Of a stretch of DNA of 64,000 nt, positions 8,587 to 19,034 are shown one piece after another. The DNA is taken from the NCBI GenBank assembly GCA_038210445.1, contig JBBQWQ010000044.1, positions 1-64,000 on the forward strand, in the 5' to 3' direction. The position numbers and the translations under genes were made by a program. The notes beneath the pieces are model-generated. The model did not search any database and was not told the DNA's origin. It saw only the letters and a list, made by a program, of their open reading frames with translations. Within the stretch, counting starts at the first letter, position 1, and each line of letters starts with the position of its first letter. The DNA is from JABFRG01 sp038210445 (GTDB taxonomy: Bacteria > Myxococcota_A > Polyangia > Polyangiales > Polyangiaceae).

Positions 8587-8667
8587 GGTGGGATCCCGTA
8601 GCAAGGATCTGTCGTCGCAGAAACCGCGATTATTTCTTCGTAAAGGACTGGCCCCGTCGATTTGTCG

Positions 8668-9597
8668 CTAGAGATCGAGGGCGGCTACGAGCTCGCCGTG
8701 GAATGCGCGCACCTCGCCCACCTTCGCCCGAAACGGCGCGGCCACCTCGCCGGTGGAGAGCGGGTGGCCTTCGAGCACGTTGGCGGCGTGGGCGCACGCG
8801 GCGACGTAGACCTGCACCGAAGGCGCTGCGGAAAGCGGCACTTGGGTCAGCGCGTCTTGGAGCACCCGATGCGCGGTGGCCCGGCTCTGCTCGGTAAAGG
8901 GCAGGTGGAGCAGACCGGCGTCGAGCGCCGACTGCGCGGCGCGCAGGCCCCGGCGCGGTCGTCGTGGCGCGACGGAGATCTGCGCGTCTGGCGTACGCCG
9001 CGAGCCTTTGGGCGCTCCGCGGACGATCCAGTCGAGCAGGCGAGCGTGCTCACGCGAAGGGCCGGGAACGTGCAGCTCGAGAATGCGTCGCGCCAGCTCC
9101 AGCTGGCCGGCGCGCGCCAACGCGTGGGCGTACGACGCGGCGATCTCGCCGCTATCGGGCACGCGCTCGAAGGCCCAGCGGAGCCAGGGGAGCGCCTCTT
9201 CCGGTTGATCGAGGGCGACGTCGAGGAGGTGCCCCAGGTTGTGCGCGTACCACGGATTCGATGGCGACTTCGCCAGCGCACGTTCGTAGGCAGTGCGCGC
9301 GAATCGGTAGTGCCCGAGGAGCGTTTGCGCGAGCCCAAGCACTGCCCACGCTCGCTCATCGTCTGGGTTCGCCGCCAGCACCTGCTTGGCGGAGATCGAA
9401 GCGCGCCAGGGGTTCTCTTCCACCAGGAGCTCGGCCATGTGCCGATGGGCGAACAGATTCTCGCGGGTGCCGGGTGCCGCGGCCGAGGCCATCGCGCGGA
9501 GCATCGGGAGCAGATCGCGGGCGGCATCGCCCTGCCGTTGCGCGGCATCGGTACGACCGCGAACCAGTCGCGCTGCTTTGTTTCCCGGGCGGTCCAT
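8668..9597 (-). CDS. TPR-repeat protein
   Basis: About 310 residues, mostly helical tetratricopeptide-like repeats in the middle: a unit near residues 65-98 (AWAVLGLAQTLLGHYRFARTAYERAL), then one with NPWYAHNLGHLLDVALDQPEEAL and one with SYAHALARAGQLELARRIL. No signal peptide or membrane segment is seen, so it is probably a cytoplasmic scaffold. The ATG at 9597 (MDRPGNK) is preferred over an upstream TTG at 9636. It follows, on the same strand, the DnaK gene and another repeat protein, which suggests a chaperone-related role. Its C-terminal 90 residues match nothing I recognise. Confidence 0.8.
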   Translation of the reverse strand: MDRPGNKAARLVRGRTDAAQRQGDAARDLLPMLRAMASAAAPGTRENLFAHRHMAELLVEENPWRASISAKQVLAANPDDERAWAVLGLAQTLLGHYRFARTAYERALAKSPSNPWYAHNLGHLLDVALDQPEEALPWLRWAFERVPDSGEIAASYAHALARAGQLELARRILELHVPGPSREHARLLDWIVRGAPKGSRRTPDAQISVAPRRPRRGLRAAQSALDAGLLHLPFTEQSRATAHRVLQDALTQVPLSAAPSVQVYVAACAHAANVLEGHPLSTGEVAAPFRAKVGEVRAFHGELVAALDL

Positions 9598-9714
9598 CGA
9601 CCTTATCGGTGTAGCTTTCGCACTCGGTGCGTGCAACGTACACCGCGCATTTTTCAGCCCGATTGCAAATACGGGTTGCGCGATCGAAGTCGGGGGTTAT
9701 ACCGCGCGCCGTCG

Positions 9715-10575
9715 TCAGCGGAAGGTCACCACGCGCTGTTGCAACAGCTCGGTGAGAATGCGCATCGCTTCCAGCAGCGGCATTCCGCTCACGTCGAGGA
9801 TCATCTCGAGGGTCGAGACGCCGTCGATGTGGTGGAGCATGAACGCTGCGCGTTGGTCGATGGACATCCACCGCAGCTGCTCCTGGGGCACGATGATTAC
9901 CGGCACGCGATCGAGCGACCCCAAGCGTGCAGAGTACATTTGTATCAGCACTGCCCGGCACTGGTCGCGCACCTGCAGCGCCTCGTCGTCGCCCGGGTTC
10001 TGCTCCAGCCGTCGGTCGGCGATCTCGAGCGCGCCGCTGTAGTCGCCCACGGCGACCAGGTCCGACATGTCTTCGGCGAAGTTCACCTCCCGAGGCGCGG
10101 GCATGGGGATGCGCGCTTCGGCCGGGATGGGGGGAGCCAGCAGGCTTCCGTCGATGGGGATGGTGCCGTCGACCGCGCGCTGCGCCGAGGCCTCGTAGTT
10201 CGGCGGGGCCGGCTCGGTGGGGCGCTCGGGGGGCTCACTGCCGCCGTCATCGCTCAGGTCGATGTCGAACTCGAGCTCCGGCTCTCGGGCGTCGGCGAGC
10301 TCGAGGGCGCTGGCCGAGTAGTGAACCTTGGGGCCCGGCATCACGGGCGCGGCGGGGCGCGGGGCTACCAGCTCCGCGGCACGGGCCTGCGGGGTGGACC
10401 GCGCCACGAGCGCGTCGGGCTTCGAGGAGTCCATGCTGATGGACAGCTGGCGCGCCTCTTCGACCGCGCCGTCGTCGGGGATCGTGAACGCGCGAGAACG
10501 CTGGGGCGGCAGCGCCACCGCGCGGCCGGGCGCTGGGGTTTTCTTTTGCGGGGGATTTCCGCTATCCGACGACAC
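9715..10575 (-). CDS. hypothetical protein with TPR-like unit, downstream of dnaK
   Basis: A 286-residue protein. The first 160 residues are low-complexity, rich in Pro, Ala, Asp and Glu. A single TPR-like helix pair follows (DYSGALEIADRRLEQNPGDD, near 178-197). The end is a compact domain (IDQRAAFMLHHIDGVSTLEM, then a helix ending in QQRVVTFR). That domain resembles the winged-helix-like part at the N-terminus of the DnaJ/TPR protein at 12646-14193, which has a similar DGTLALDELGVLTGL pattern; this is my own comparison. The gene starts 8 bases after dnaK and is surely co-transcribed with it. No signal peptide. Function unknown, perhaps a client adaptor. Confidence 0.8.
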   Translation of the reverse strand: MSSDSGNPPQKKTPAPGRAVALPPQRSRAFTIPDDGAVEEARQLSISMDSSKPDALVARSTPQARAAELVAPRPAAPVMPGPKVHYSASALELADAREPELEFDIDLSDDGGSEPPERPTEPAPPNYEASAQRAVDGTIPIDGSLLAPPIPAEARIPMPAPREVNFAEDMSDLVAVGDYSGALEIADRRLEQNPGDDEALQVRDQCRAVLIQMYSARLGSLDRVPVIIVPQEQLRWMSIDQRAAFMLHHIDGVSTLEMILDVSGMPLLEAMRILTELLQQRVVTFR

Positions 10576-10583
10576 ACATCACC

Positions 10584-12407
<1,824 letters not shown>

Positions 12408-12442
12408 CGTCTGCGTTCTCCGATCGCTATCCCGAAAAGACC

Positions 12443-12459
12443 ACCCGGTTCTACCGGGT
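12443..12459 (-). promoter_or_regulatory. inverted repeat in the dnaK leader
   Basis: A 7-3-7 inverted repeat (ACCCGGT / ACCGGGT around TCT) lies 36-52 bases upstream of the dnaK start. On the minus strand it is followed by GGTCTTTT, so it could be a hairpin near the 5' end of the message or an operator. It is not a CIRCE element, which has 9-bp TTAGCACTC arms. Role unproven. Confidence 0.4.
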
Positions 12460-12645
12460 AGGACGTGAACCTACGCGCCAGCCTTGCCGACGCGCGGGGT
12501 TCGCGTATGTCGCCCGCAAGCATGCCGAAAAAAAGGAAAAAGTGCGCTCTTTTTGCGAACTTTTTTTTGCGGCCGCAGGCGTTTCCACCACACGTACATC
12601 GGCGCTTTCCGCGCGGCGCCGCCACAAAACGCGTGTGCCGGGCGC
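12460..12645. other. A/T-rich island between the DnaJ/TPR and dnaK genes
   Basis: Within otherwise GC-rich DNA, 12528-12570 holds A7, A5, T5 and T8 tracts. An AAAAAG / CTTTTT hairpin (about 12538-12556) is followed in both directions by T-runs. It may terminate the DnaJ/TPR transcript on the minus strand, act as an upstream element for dnaK, or both. No gene is seen here. Confidence 0.45.
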
Positions 12646-14193
12646 TCAGCTCAGCTTTTTCAGCAACGCCGCCGCGGTGGCGTCGCCCGGCGCCACCGCA
12701 AGCGCCTGCTCCACCGACCGCCTGGCGGCAGGCACGAGGTTCGCTTCCTGGTAGATGCGCGCGAGCGTCAGGTGGTGCGAGACCTCGCGCGGGGCGCTGG
12801 CCACGGCGCGCTTGGCCAGCTCTGCAGCTTCGTGCAGATCGCCGCGTATGCGGAGAATGGCCAGCGCCGCGCGGGCGAAGGCTTCGCCGCTCTTGGGGTC
12901 GATGGTGGCGACGCGCCTCCAGGAGCGCACGGCGTCCTCCCAGCGGTTGGCTGTCTCCTCGTATTCGGCCTGCTTACGGTACTGCGCCACGAGCATGAGG
13001 TTTGTGTCGCGCTGGCTCCGCTCGAGCGTGGCCCGCAGGTCTTGATCGTCGGGCGCCAGCGAGGCTGCGATGCGGTAGGCGTTGAGCGCGCCCACCAGAT
13101 CGCCGGACTGCATTGCGTGGTCGGCCAGGGCCCGCTGCTCGTCGACCTTGGCCTTGCGGGCGAGCACGACGCGTTCCTCGTAGCGACGCCGTAGCATCTC
13201 CACGGCTTCGTCGGAGCGGATGGCGGGCGGCGCCTGCGGAGGCGGCGCCTGGCTGGGGGCCGGCGAGCGGCTGCTCCGTCGCCCGCCCAGCAGCCGGGCG
13301 GCGAGGGCGGCCCGTCGCCCCGCTTCGTCGCTGGGAATGATGTTGGGCGAGGGCGGCGCCGACGAAGGCATGAGCGGCATGAGCGAAGGCGAAATGCCGC
13401 CGGGCGCCACGGAGGGCGTGCGAATGGCCAGCTCCGAGGCCTTGCGCAGGGCCTCCTGGAGCCGAACCTCTTCTTGCTCGCGCTCGCGCCGGGCGGCGAT
13501 CTCGGCCTCGCGTGCAGCGGCGTCGCCGCGAACCAAGGCCTGCTCCAGGCTCTCGGTCTCGCGCACCATGACGAGGTAGTCGTCGTACTCGGTCTTCCGG
13601 GCGGCGTCGGAGAGCACGTCGTGCGCTTCCGTGAGGCGCGCGAAGATCGCCTCCATCTTGCCCTTGTAGGTGCCAAGGCGCTTCCGGAAGAAGCGGTCTG
13701 GGTGCACGTTCGCCGCGAGCTCGTAGTACGCGCGCTTGACGGCCTTGCGATCGGTATCGACCTTGAGATGCAAGAGCTCGTAGTGGGTGGCGGTGCCGAT
13801 GCGTGAGTAAAGCTCGTCGACCCGCGACCGCTGGGCGTCGTCGAGCTCGAGGTCGTCATCGCTGAGCGCCTCGGGAACCGAGGGGCGCGGGGCCGCCGGC
13901 GGTGGAAGGGGTTCGGCGGCCCGGCGCGGCGGCATGGGCGGCGGGGTGCGAACCGGCCCGGGCGGCGGCGTCGGCCGCAGCGGCGCTGGCGGCGGCTCTC
14001 CCAGGTCCACCAGCCCCTGGTTGGCGAGCCGTCGCAAACTGAACTGGAGCTGGTCGGCGTTGAGACCGGTGAGCACACCGAGCTCGTCGAGCGCTAGCGT
14101 ACCGTCGACCCGCGACAGCACGAACGAGTCCTGGGGATCGAGCTCGGCCCCCGGGTGGGGCTTACCGAGGGGCTTCGGCACGCGGACGGTCAA
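12646..14193 (-). CDS. DnaJ-domain/TPR fusion protein
   Basis: A 515-residue co-chaperone-like protein. Order: a small winged-helix-like N-terminal module (about 20-65), a Pro-rich linker, a J domain at about 136-206 with the essential HPD at 164-166 (ANVHPDRFF), a charged coiled-coil region, a second linker, then several TPR units from about 335 to the end (for example YRIAASLAPDDQDLRATLE and AKRAVASAPREVSHHLTLAR). J domains stimulate Hsp70 ATPase, so the DnaK encoded next is the likely partner. There is no zinc-finger or canonical DnaJ C-domain. The start is TTG at 14193, preceded by GAGG at good spacing. It lies 44 bases after the acyltransferase gene on the same strand. Confidence 0.88.
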   Translation of the reverse strand: MTVRVPKPLGKPHPGAELDPQDSFVLSRVDGTLALDELGVLTGLNADQLQFSLRRLANQGLVDLGEPPPAPLRPTPPPGPVRTPPPMPPRRAAEPLPPPAAPRPSVPEALSDDDLELDDAQRSRVDELYSRIGTATHYELLHLKVDTDRKAVKRAYYELAANVHPDRFFRKRLGTYKGKMEAIFARLTEAHDVLSDAARKTEYDDYLVMVRETESLEQALVRGDAAAREAEIAARREREQEEVRLQEALRKASELAIRTPSVAPGGISPSLMPLMPSSAPPSPNIIPSDEAGRRAALAARLLGGRRSSRSPAPSQAPPPQAPPAIRSDEAVEMLRRRYEERVVLARKAKVDEQRALADHAMQSGDLVGALNAYRIAASLAPDDQDLRATLERSQRDTNLMLVAQYRKQAEYEETANRWEDAVRSWRRVATIDPKSGEAFARAALAILRIRGDLHEAAELAKRAVASAPREVSHHLTLARIYQEANLVPAARRSVEQALAVAPGDATAAALLKKLS

Positions 14194-14237
14194 GACATCC
14201 TCTTGGCGACGATACTAGCCGTCTTGGCGCTCTCGTG

Positions 14238-15134
14238 TCACCAGCGCTCGTGCGGCCACAACCACGCCTCGGGCATTCGCAGGATTCGCGCCGAAAGCTC
14301 GCGATTCAGCCGCTCCGTGAGGGTGCGCTCGCCCTTGGGGCCTGCGCCCAGGTCGCCGGTTTCTATGGCGGTGGCGGTGATGCGCGCGCCGCCCTGCGCG
14401 GGCGCGAGCGTGACCACCACCACGCGCGCGCCGGTGCGGAGGGCCAGTCGCGCGGGTCCCACCGGGGTCGGCGCCGGATGCCCCAGAAATGGCACGTCGG
14501 CCGACGGCACGCGGGCGCGCAGGTCCATGGGCACGCCGAGCACGCGCCCCCGGCGAAGGACCCGGACAATGCGGGTGGAGGCGCCTGCGGAGCCGCGGTA
14601 GATGACCTCTACCGGCCCGCGCACACGCGTGTACCATGCAAGGAAGCGCGGGTCGTAGCTTTCGCGGGCGATGGTGGTCAGCGGAACCCCGCGGCCCACC
14701 AGCGCGTGGGCAACGCGCTCCCAATTGCCGAGATGCGCGGAGACGAGCAGCACGCCACGCGCCTCGGCGACCAGGGCGTCGAGAAGCGCTCCCGCATCGG
14801 CGTCGAAGGGAAGGGGCGGTAGCGCCCGCTCCGAGAGCAGGGTTGCCACTTCGCCCAGAAGCTCGCCGAGCTGCCGGAAGTTCTCGCGCACCAGCGCCCG
14901 GCGCCGGGCCGCATCCCAGTCGGGAAAAACCCGCGCCACGTTCTCTTCGGCGATGCGCCGGGGCGTCCGCCCAATGTGGAACGCAGCGCCACCGAGCGCG
15001 CGTCCCCAGGAGCGAAGCCGGCACGGCGAGGCGAGACGCGTGAGCACCAGCGCGGCCCGCGCGGCACCCCAAACGGCGTCGTTCTTCACGCGCTGCAGCG
15101 CCGACCAGCGCTCCCCCAGCCGCAGATCGCCCAA
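14238..15134 (-). CDS. lysophospholipid/lipid A-type acyltransferase (LpxL/HtrB family)
   Basis: A 298-residue acyltransferase of the LpxL/HtrB family, which adds secondary acyl chains to lipid A or related glycolipids at the inner membrane. The catalytic HX4E motif is at residues 134-139 (HLGNWE). A hydrophobic stretch near residues 20-50 may anchor it. The start is uncertain: the longest frame begins with TTG at 15134, 3 bases after the previous stop, and a GTG at 15089 is also possible. It is the fifth gene of a tightly packed run beginning with an ECF sigma factor, so membrane-lipid remodelling may be under that sigma factor. The exact acyl acceptor cannot be read from sequence. Confidence 0.85.
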   Translation of the reverse strand: MGDLRLGERWSALQRVKNDAVWGAARAALVLTRLASPCRLRSWGRALGGAAFHIGRTPRRIAEENVARVFPDWDAARRRALVRENFRQLGELLGEVATLLSERALPPLPFDADAGALLDALVAEARGVLLVSAHLGNWERVAHALVGRGVPLTTIARESYDPRFLAWYTRVRGPVEVIYRGSAGASTRIVRVLRRGRVLGVPMDLRARVPSADVPFLGHPAPTPVGPARLALRTGARVVVVTLAPAQGGARITATAIETGDLGAGPKGERTLTERLNRELSARILRMPEAWLWPHERW

Positions 15135-15137
15135 TGC

Positions 15138-15638
15138 TCAGTCCACCGAGGGAATGGGCGCGAAGCGCTCGACGCTCGCCCCGTTGGGGCACGCGCCGCA
15201 GGCCCGCTTGACGGTATCGCGCGCATGCAGAAGGCGTTTCGTGGCGGTGCTGCAAAGGGGCGCTTCGCTGGTGCCGCGGGAGAGCGAGCAGAGGCCGCCG
15301 CAGGCGCGATCCATGGACCCGAGAGCGCGGCACGCTTCGCGGCAGTCGCTGCCCGCTTGCACGAGCTCGGCCTCGAAGCGATCCACCTCGCCGGCACGGG
15401 CGCGAAGGGCGAGGCTATCGGGAGTAGCGGGAACCGGGGTAGGGCCTGCGGCCGTGGGTTGCTTCGCGCTGCTGTTGGCGCCGGCGCCGGCGCCGTCGCT
15501 GTTCGCCTCGGCGGTCCGCTGCGGGGCGCCGGCCGCGCTGGCCGGGGGCGCCGATGGGGCCGCGCAGCAGACGAGGACCGATGCCACCGGGGCGAATCCG
15601 CTGGCGGCCCAGGCCCATGCGGCGAAGCGGCGGGTCAC
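15138..15638 (-). CDS. exported Cys-containing protein, function unknown
   Basis: A 166-residue protein. The GTG start at 15638 shares a GTGA overlap with the stop of the upstream lipoprotein gene, so translation is probably coupled. A hydrophobic N-terminus with ASVLVCCAAP suggests a signal peptide, possibly lipidated. A low-complexity Ala/Pro/Ser linker follows. The C-terminal part has several cysteines (SDCREAC, RACGGLCSL, APLCSTA, RACGACP), which suggests disulfides in the periplasm. No family is recognised. Its place between a lipoprotein and a lipid acyltransferase in an ECF-sigma-led run points to the cell envelope. Confidence 0.72.
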   Translation of the reverse strand: MTRRFAAWAWAASGFAPVASVLVCCAAPSAPPASAAGAPQRTAEANSDGAGAGANSSAKQPTAAGPTPVPATPDSLALRARAGEVDRFEAELVQAGSDCREACRALGSMDRACGGLCSLSRGTSEAPLCSTATKRLLHARDTVKRACGACPNGASVERFAPIPSVD

Positions 15639-16210
15639 GGCTTGGCTCCGGCGTCGCCGAGGGCATGCCCGATGACGCGGTCTTGAACGGCGATGGCTTC
15701 CTCCAGGAGCTTGAGCGCGCGCTGCCGCGCCTCTTCGGCCTCCTTGGTCTGTCCGGCGTCGGCCAGGCTCTTGCTGCGCGCGGTTTCGATGAGCCCGCCC
15801 ACCTCCAGCAGGTGGCCGCGGAAGTATGTGGCGCCCTCGGCGTGGCCGAGGCCCTTGTCGACCTCGGTCTTGGCGGCGTCGAAGTGGCTCTGCCGCAAGG
15901 CGAGCTCGGCGATGCGTGCGTGGGCGTCGGCGAGCACTTCTTCGACCTCGGGAATGCGCGCGCCTTCGTGCGGCTGCGCCGACTCGGTGAGTCGGTGGAG
16001 CGCAACCACGGCGCCGTCGAGATCGCCCGCGTCTTCCTTGAGGTTGGCTTCGTGGTGCAGCGCCCGCGCCTTGGAGAGGTAGGCGACCACCGCGGTGTCG
16101 ACCACCATCGCCTGATCGTCGCAGCCCTTCTCGTGGGGCTTTTCGTTGCATGCGAGCATCGGCAGCGAGAGGCCAACGACGCAGGCGAGGAAACCGAGCG
16201 TTCGGCTCAT
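15635..16210 (-). CDS. lipoprotein with helical (TPR-like) repeats
   Basis: A 191-residue predicted lipoprotein. The signal peptide ends in LPMLAC, with the lipidated Cys at about 21. The mature part is all-helical with TPR-like periodicity (AKTEVDKGLGHAEGATYF, then QTKEAEEARQRALKLLEEAI). Lipidation and repeats suggest a periplasmic scaffold. Its ATG overlaps the anti-sigma stop (ATGA), and its own stop overlaps the next gene by 4 bases. It belongs to the sigma/anti-sigma/lipoprotein/acyltransferase run. It might sense envelope state for the anti-sigma factor, but nothing in the sequence proves this. Confidence 0.78.
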   Translation of the reverse strand: MSRTLGFLACVVGLSLPMLACNEKPHEKGCDDQAMVVDTAVVAYLSKARALHHEANLKEDAGDLDGAVVALHRLTESAQPHEGARIPEVEEVLADAHARIAELALRQSHFDAAKTEVDKGLGHAEGATYFRGHLLEVGGLIETARSKSLADAGQTKEAEEARQRALKLLEEAIAVQDRVIGHALGDAGAKP

Positions 16211-16800
16211 CGGAGCCCCCAGCGCGAGAAGCGGTTCTCTCGAAGATCGGACGACCGGGCCATGGCGATGCGGTCGATGCGGGCGCTGGCCTCGCCGCTG
16301 CGGAACGGCTCGTCGAAGAGCGGCTGGGTGGAGCGAACGTTGATGAGCGCGCTGGCGGTGCGCGGCTCCGGCGTCTCGGGTCGGCGAATCCAGAGGAGCA
16401 CCGCGGCGGCCACGGCGAGCGCCGCCGACGCCCCGAAGGCCACCCGAATGACGCGGCCGCGCGGAGCGGCGTCGCGACGCGCGGCGCTCTCGAACACGCG
16501 CGCCACGATGGCGTCGTGCTCGGTCATGGGCAGCGGCGCCGGGGCGATGGCCGCACGGAGGGCTTCTTCGAGCGCAGCGTGGGGGAGCGCGCCGCGAGCG
16601 GCATCCACTTCGTCCTCGCCGATGGCGCCGAGGGCCATGATCTCCTCGAGGAGCCGCTCGTGCGCCTCGTCGGTCAGGCGCGCCGGCACCATGGCGGCAC
16701 GGAGAGACGCGGCGAACGGTTCGCGGTCCTCTTCGATGGCCAGGCGGAGCGCTTCCGCCAGCGCGAGCTCCTCGGGGCTTTCGGGGGTAGGGTCAGCCAT
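16207..16800 (-). CDS. predicted anti-sigma factor, single membrane pass
   Basis: A 197-residue protein placed immediately behind an ECF sigma gene with an 8-base overlap (ATGGCTGA), the usual arrangement for an anti-sigma factor. The N-terminal 115 residues are acidic and helical with no obvious zinc-binding HxxxCxxC motif. One membrane segment lies at about 118-138, followed by a periplasmic tail of about 60 residues. The call rests mainly on position and topology. The shared junction with the second sigma pair at 55819-55826 is notable. It would hold the sigma factor inactive until an envelope signal arrives. Confidence 0.7.
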   Translation of the reverse strand: MADPTPESPEELALAEALRLAIEEDREPFAASLRAAMVPARLTDEAHERLLEEIMALGAIGEDEVDAARGALPHAALEEALRAAIAPAPLPMTEHDAIVARVFESAARRDAAPRGRVIRVAFGASAALAVAAAVLLWIRRPETPEPRTASALINVRSTQPLFDEPFRSGEASARIDRIAMARSSDLRENRFSRWGLR

Positions 16801-17416
16801 CACGCACCTCCAGTTGCTTCTTGAGCGCCTGGATCGCTCGATGAAGTAGCACGTCGAAGGTCGACGGGGTAACGCCCAGCGTCTCGGCCACCGCTTCCCG
16901 CGGCTGCTCTTCCAGCACGCGGAGCCGGATCGCACGCTCGTAGCGGGGGTTGATCTTGGTGAGGGCGACTTCCACGCGTTTTTTTACGGCTTCCCGGTCG
17001 CGGTGGTCGCTGAGCGCTTGCTCGAGCGGGGTCTGCGTCTCGGTGCGCTCCACCTCGCGCGTGACGTCCTCGTCGCTCCACACGAGCAGGCGCTTGCGGG
17101 CCCGGAGCTGATCGAGGGCCACCCGTAGCGCCACCATACGGAGCCACGGGTAGAAGCCGCGGTCTTGCCAGGTGAAGGTGTGCACCTTGGCGACCACCTT
17201 GGCGTACGTTTCGGAGAGGGCGTCCTTGGCGGCGGCTTCGGAGCCGAGGCGGGGCAGGAGAACGCTGCGGTAGAGGCCCGGTCCGTACTGCCGCAGCAGC
17301 GCCCCCAGGGCTTCCCGATCGCCGCTCTGGGCGCGCTCGACCTGAGCCCGTTCGGGATTCTCTGCCTCGGTGACCACCGAGGGCAGCATAAACGAGAAGG
17401 GGAGCGCCGCGTTCAC
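16793..17416 (-). CDS. ECF-type RNA polymerase sigma factor
   Basis: A 207-residue sigma-70-family factor. Region 2 is visible from about residue 45 to 110 (DALSETYAKVVAKVHTF, then WLRMVALRVALDQLRARKR) and region 4 from about 155 to 200 (AIRLRVLEEQPREAVAETLG, a helix-turn-helix, then LLHRAIQALKKQL). It heads a run of at least five overlapping or abutting minus-strand genes ending in a lipid acyltransferase, so its regulon probably concerns the envelope. The start may be GTG at 17416 or ATG at 17389; neither has a good ribosome-binding site. ECF factors usually drive their own operon, but I could not pick out a clear promoter in 17417-17558. Confidence 0.9.
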   Translation of the reverse strand: MNAALPFSFMLPSVVTEAENPERAQVERAQSGDREALGALLRQYGPGLYRSVLLPRLGSEAAAKDALSETYAKVVAKVHTFTWQDRGFYPWLRMVALRVALDQLRARKRLLVWSDEDVTREVERTETQTPLEQALSDHRDREAVKKRVEVALTKINPRYERAIRLRVLEEQPREAVAETLGVTPSTFDVLLHRAIQALKKQLEVRDG

Positions 17417-17558
17417 GAACGAACAACGGGGGCCGATGCGGGCACCTTACGGCCCTGGCGCAGGTTTCTCCCGGGCAGGCGGCGGCGCCCCGGGAAAAAT
17501 GGAGGCGCGCGCAGCCTCTCCGTCGTGGGGCGCAGCAACGATGCTACCGTGCGGGCCC

Positions 17559-19034
17559 ATGAAACGTCCCGTGTTGGCTTCGTTCCGCCCCCTGCGCGTC
17601 CTGCGCACGGCGCTGCCCATCGCTGGGTGGCTCGCCATTTCTGCCGCGGCCTCCGCCGGAGACGGTGGTGGTGGGAATGGCCAAGTGGGGGGAGCGCCGC
17701 GCGGACCCCTGGTTCCTGGGGCGCCGGGGCCCACGGTGGCGCTTCCCCACACGGTGGAGAAGCTGCCCAACGGCATGACCGTCATCTACCACGCGGACCA
17801 CACGGTGCCCACGGTGGTGGTCAACGTCTCGTACAGCGTCGGGTCGCGCAACGAGGCTTTGGGCCGCACCGGGTTTGCCCACCTCTTCGAGCACCTGATG
17901 TTCATGGGCACCAAGCGGGCGCCCACCAAGATGTTCGACGCCTGGATGGAGGCGGCCGGCGGCTGGAACAACGCCTGGACCAGCGAGGACCGTACCGACT
18001 ACTTCGACGTGGGACCGCCCTCGGCGCTGCCGCTCCTCCTGTGGCTCGAGGCCGATCGCATGCGCGACATCGGCCCGCTCATGACCCAGGAGAAGCTCGA
18101 CGCCCAGCGCGACGTCGTGAAGAACGAGCGGCGGCAATCGTACGAGAATCGCCCCTACGGCAAGGCCGATCTGCGACTCTCCGAGCTCCTGTATCCGCCC
18201 GGGCACCCGTATCACCACCCGGTCATCGGGTCGCACGACGACCTCACGGCCGCGCAGGTGGAGGACGTGAAGGCGTTCTTCGCCAAGTGGTACGATCCGG
18301 CGAACGCGTCGCTGGTGGTCGCCGGCGACTTCGATCCGGCGACCATCCGGCCCCTGGTCGCGAGCCGCTTCGGGAGCGTTCCCTCGCGAGCCAAGCCCGC
18401 CGACACCTCCAGGACCGAGGCCGACGGGCACCACGGAACGGCGTCCACCACCACCAGCCTTGTGGACGACGTGGAGCTGCCGCGGGTGACGCTGGCCTGG
18501 ACCTCGCCGGCGCACTTCGCGCCCGGCGACGCGGAGCTCGACCTTTTGGGAACCATCCTCGGCGACGGCAAGTCGAGCCGCCTCTTTCGCACGCTGGTGT
18601 TCGACAAGAAGCTCGCGCAATCGGTGAGCGCGCATCAGTCGTCGGGGGTTTTGGAGTCGCACTTCGAGATCGAGATCATGCTCAAGCCGGGCGTGCCCTT
18701 CGAGAAGGTGGAGGCCGAGGTGACGGCCGAGCTCGCAGCCATGGCCAAGAGCGGCCCGACGGCGGAGGAGCTCTCGCGCGCCCAGGCCGGCTACGAAGCT
18801 GCTTTCGTCAAGCGCCTCGAGAGCGTGCGCGAGCGGGCGTCGATTCTCAACATGTACCAGGCCGAAGTGGGACGCCCGGACTACGCCGCCGAGGACCTGC
18901 AGCGCTACCGCAGCGCCACCGCTGCGGGCGTACGGTCGGCGTGGGCCAAGGTGAGCGAGAAGCCGCGCATCACGCTGCGGGTCTCGCCGGAAAAACGCGC
19001 AGAAAAGCCCGGCCCCAAGGGGAGCGAACGATGA
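17559..19034 (+). CDS. M16-family zinc metallopeptidase, exported
   Basis: A 491-residue pitrilysin/insulinase-type (M16) peptidase. The ATG at 17559 yields a signal peptide (basic start, hydrophobic run near 18-33, AASAG). The inverted zinc motif HxxEH is at His108-Glu111-His112 (AHLFEHLMF), followed by a downstream ligand region NERRQSYENRPYG. A second M16 half-domain continues to the end. It is expected to degrade peptides in the periplasm or at the outer membrane. Its stop overlaps the start of a second M16 gene (ATGA) that lacks the zinc motif; the two very likely form a heterodimer, as in mitochondrial-processing-peptidase-like pairs. Confidence 0.93.
   Translation: MKRPVLASFRPLRVLRTALPIAGWLAISAAASAGDGGGGNGQVGGAPRGPLVPGAPGPTVALPHTVEKLPNGMTVIYHADHTVPTVVVNVSYSVGSRNEALGRTGFAHLFEHLMFMGTKRAPTKMFDAWMEAAGGWNNAWTSEDRTDYFDVGPPSALPLLLWLEADRMRDIGPLMTQEKLDAQRDVVKNERRQSYENRPYGKADLRLSELLYPPGHPYHHPVIGSHDDLTAAQVEDVKAFFAKWYDPANASLVVAGDFDPATIRPLVASRFGSVPSRAKPADTSRTEADGHHGTASTTTSLVDDVELPRVTLAWTSPAHFAPGDAELDLLGTILGDGKSSRLFRTLVFDKKLAQSVSAHQSSGVLESHFEIEIMLKPGVPFEKVEAEVTAELAAMAKSGPTAEELSRAQAGYEAAFVKRLESVRERASILNMYQAEVGRPDYAAEDLQRYRSATAAGVRSAWAKVSEKPRITLRVSPEKRAEKPGPKGSER

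Noticed and set aside
12443..12459. CIRCE (HrcA) element before dnaK
   Set aside because: Arms are ACCCGGT / ACCGGGT with a 3-base spacer, not the 9-9-9 TTAGCACTC arrangement.
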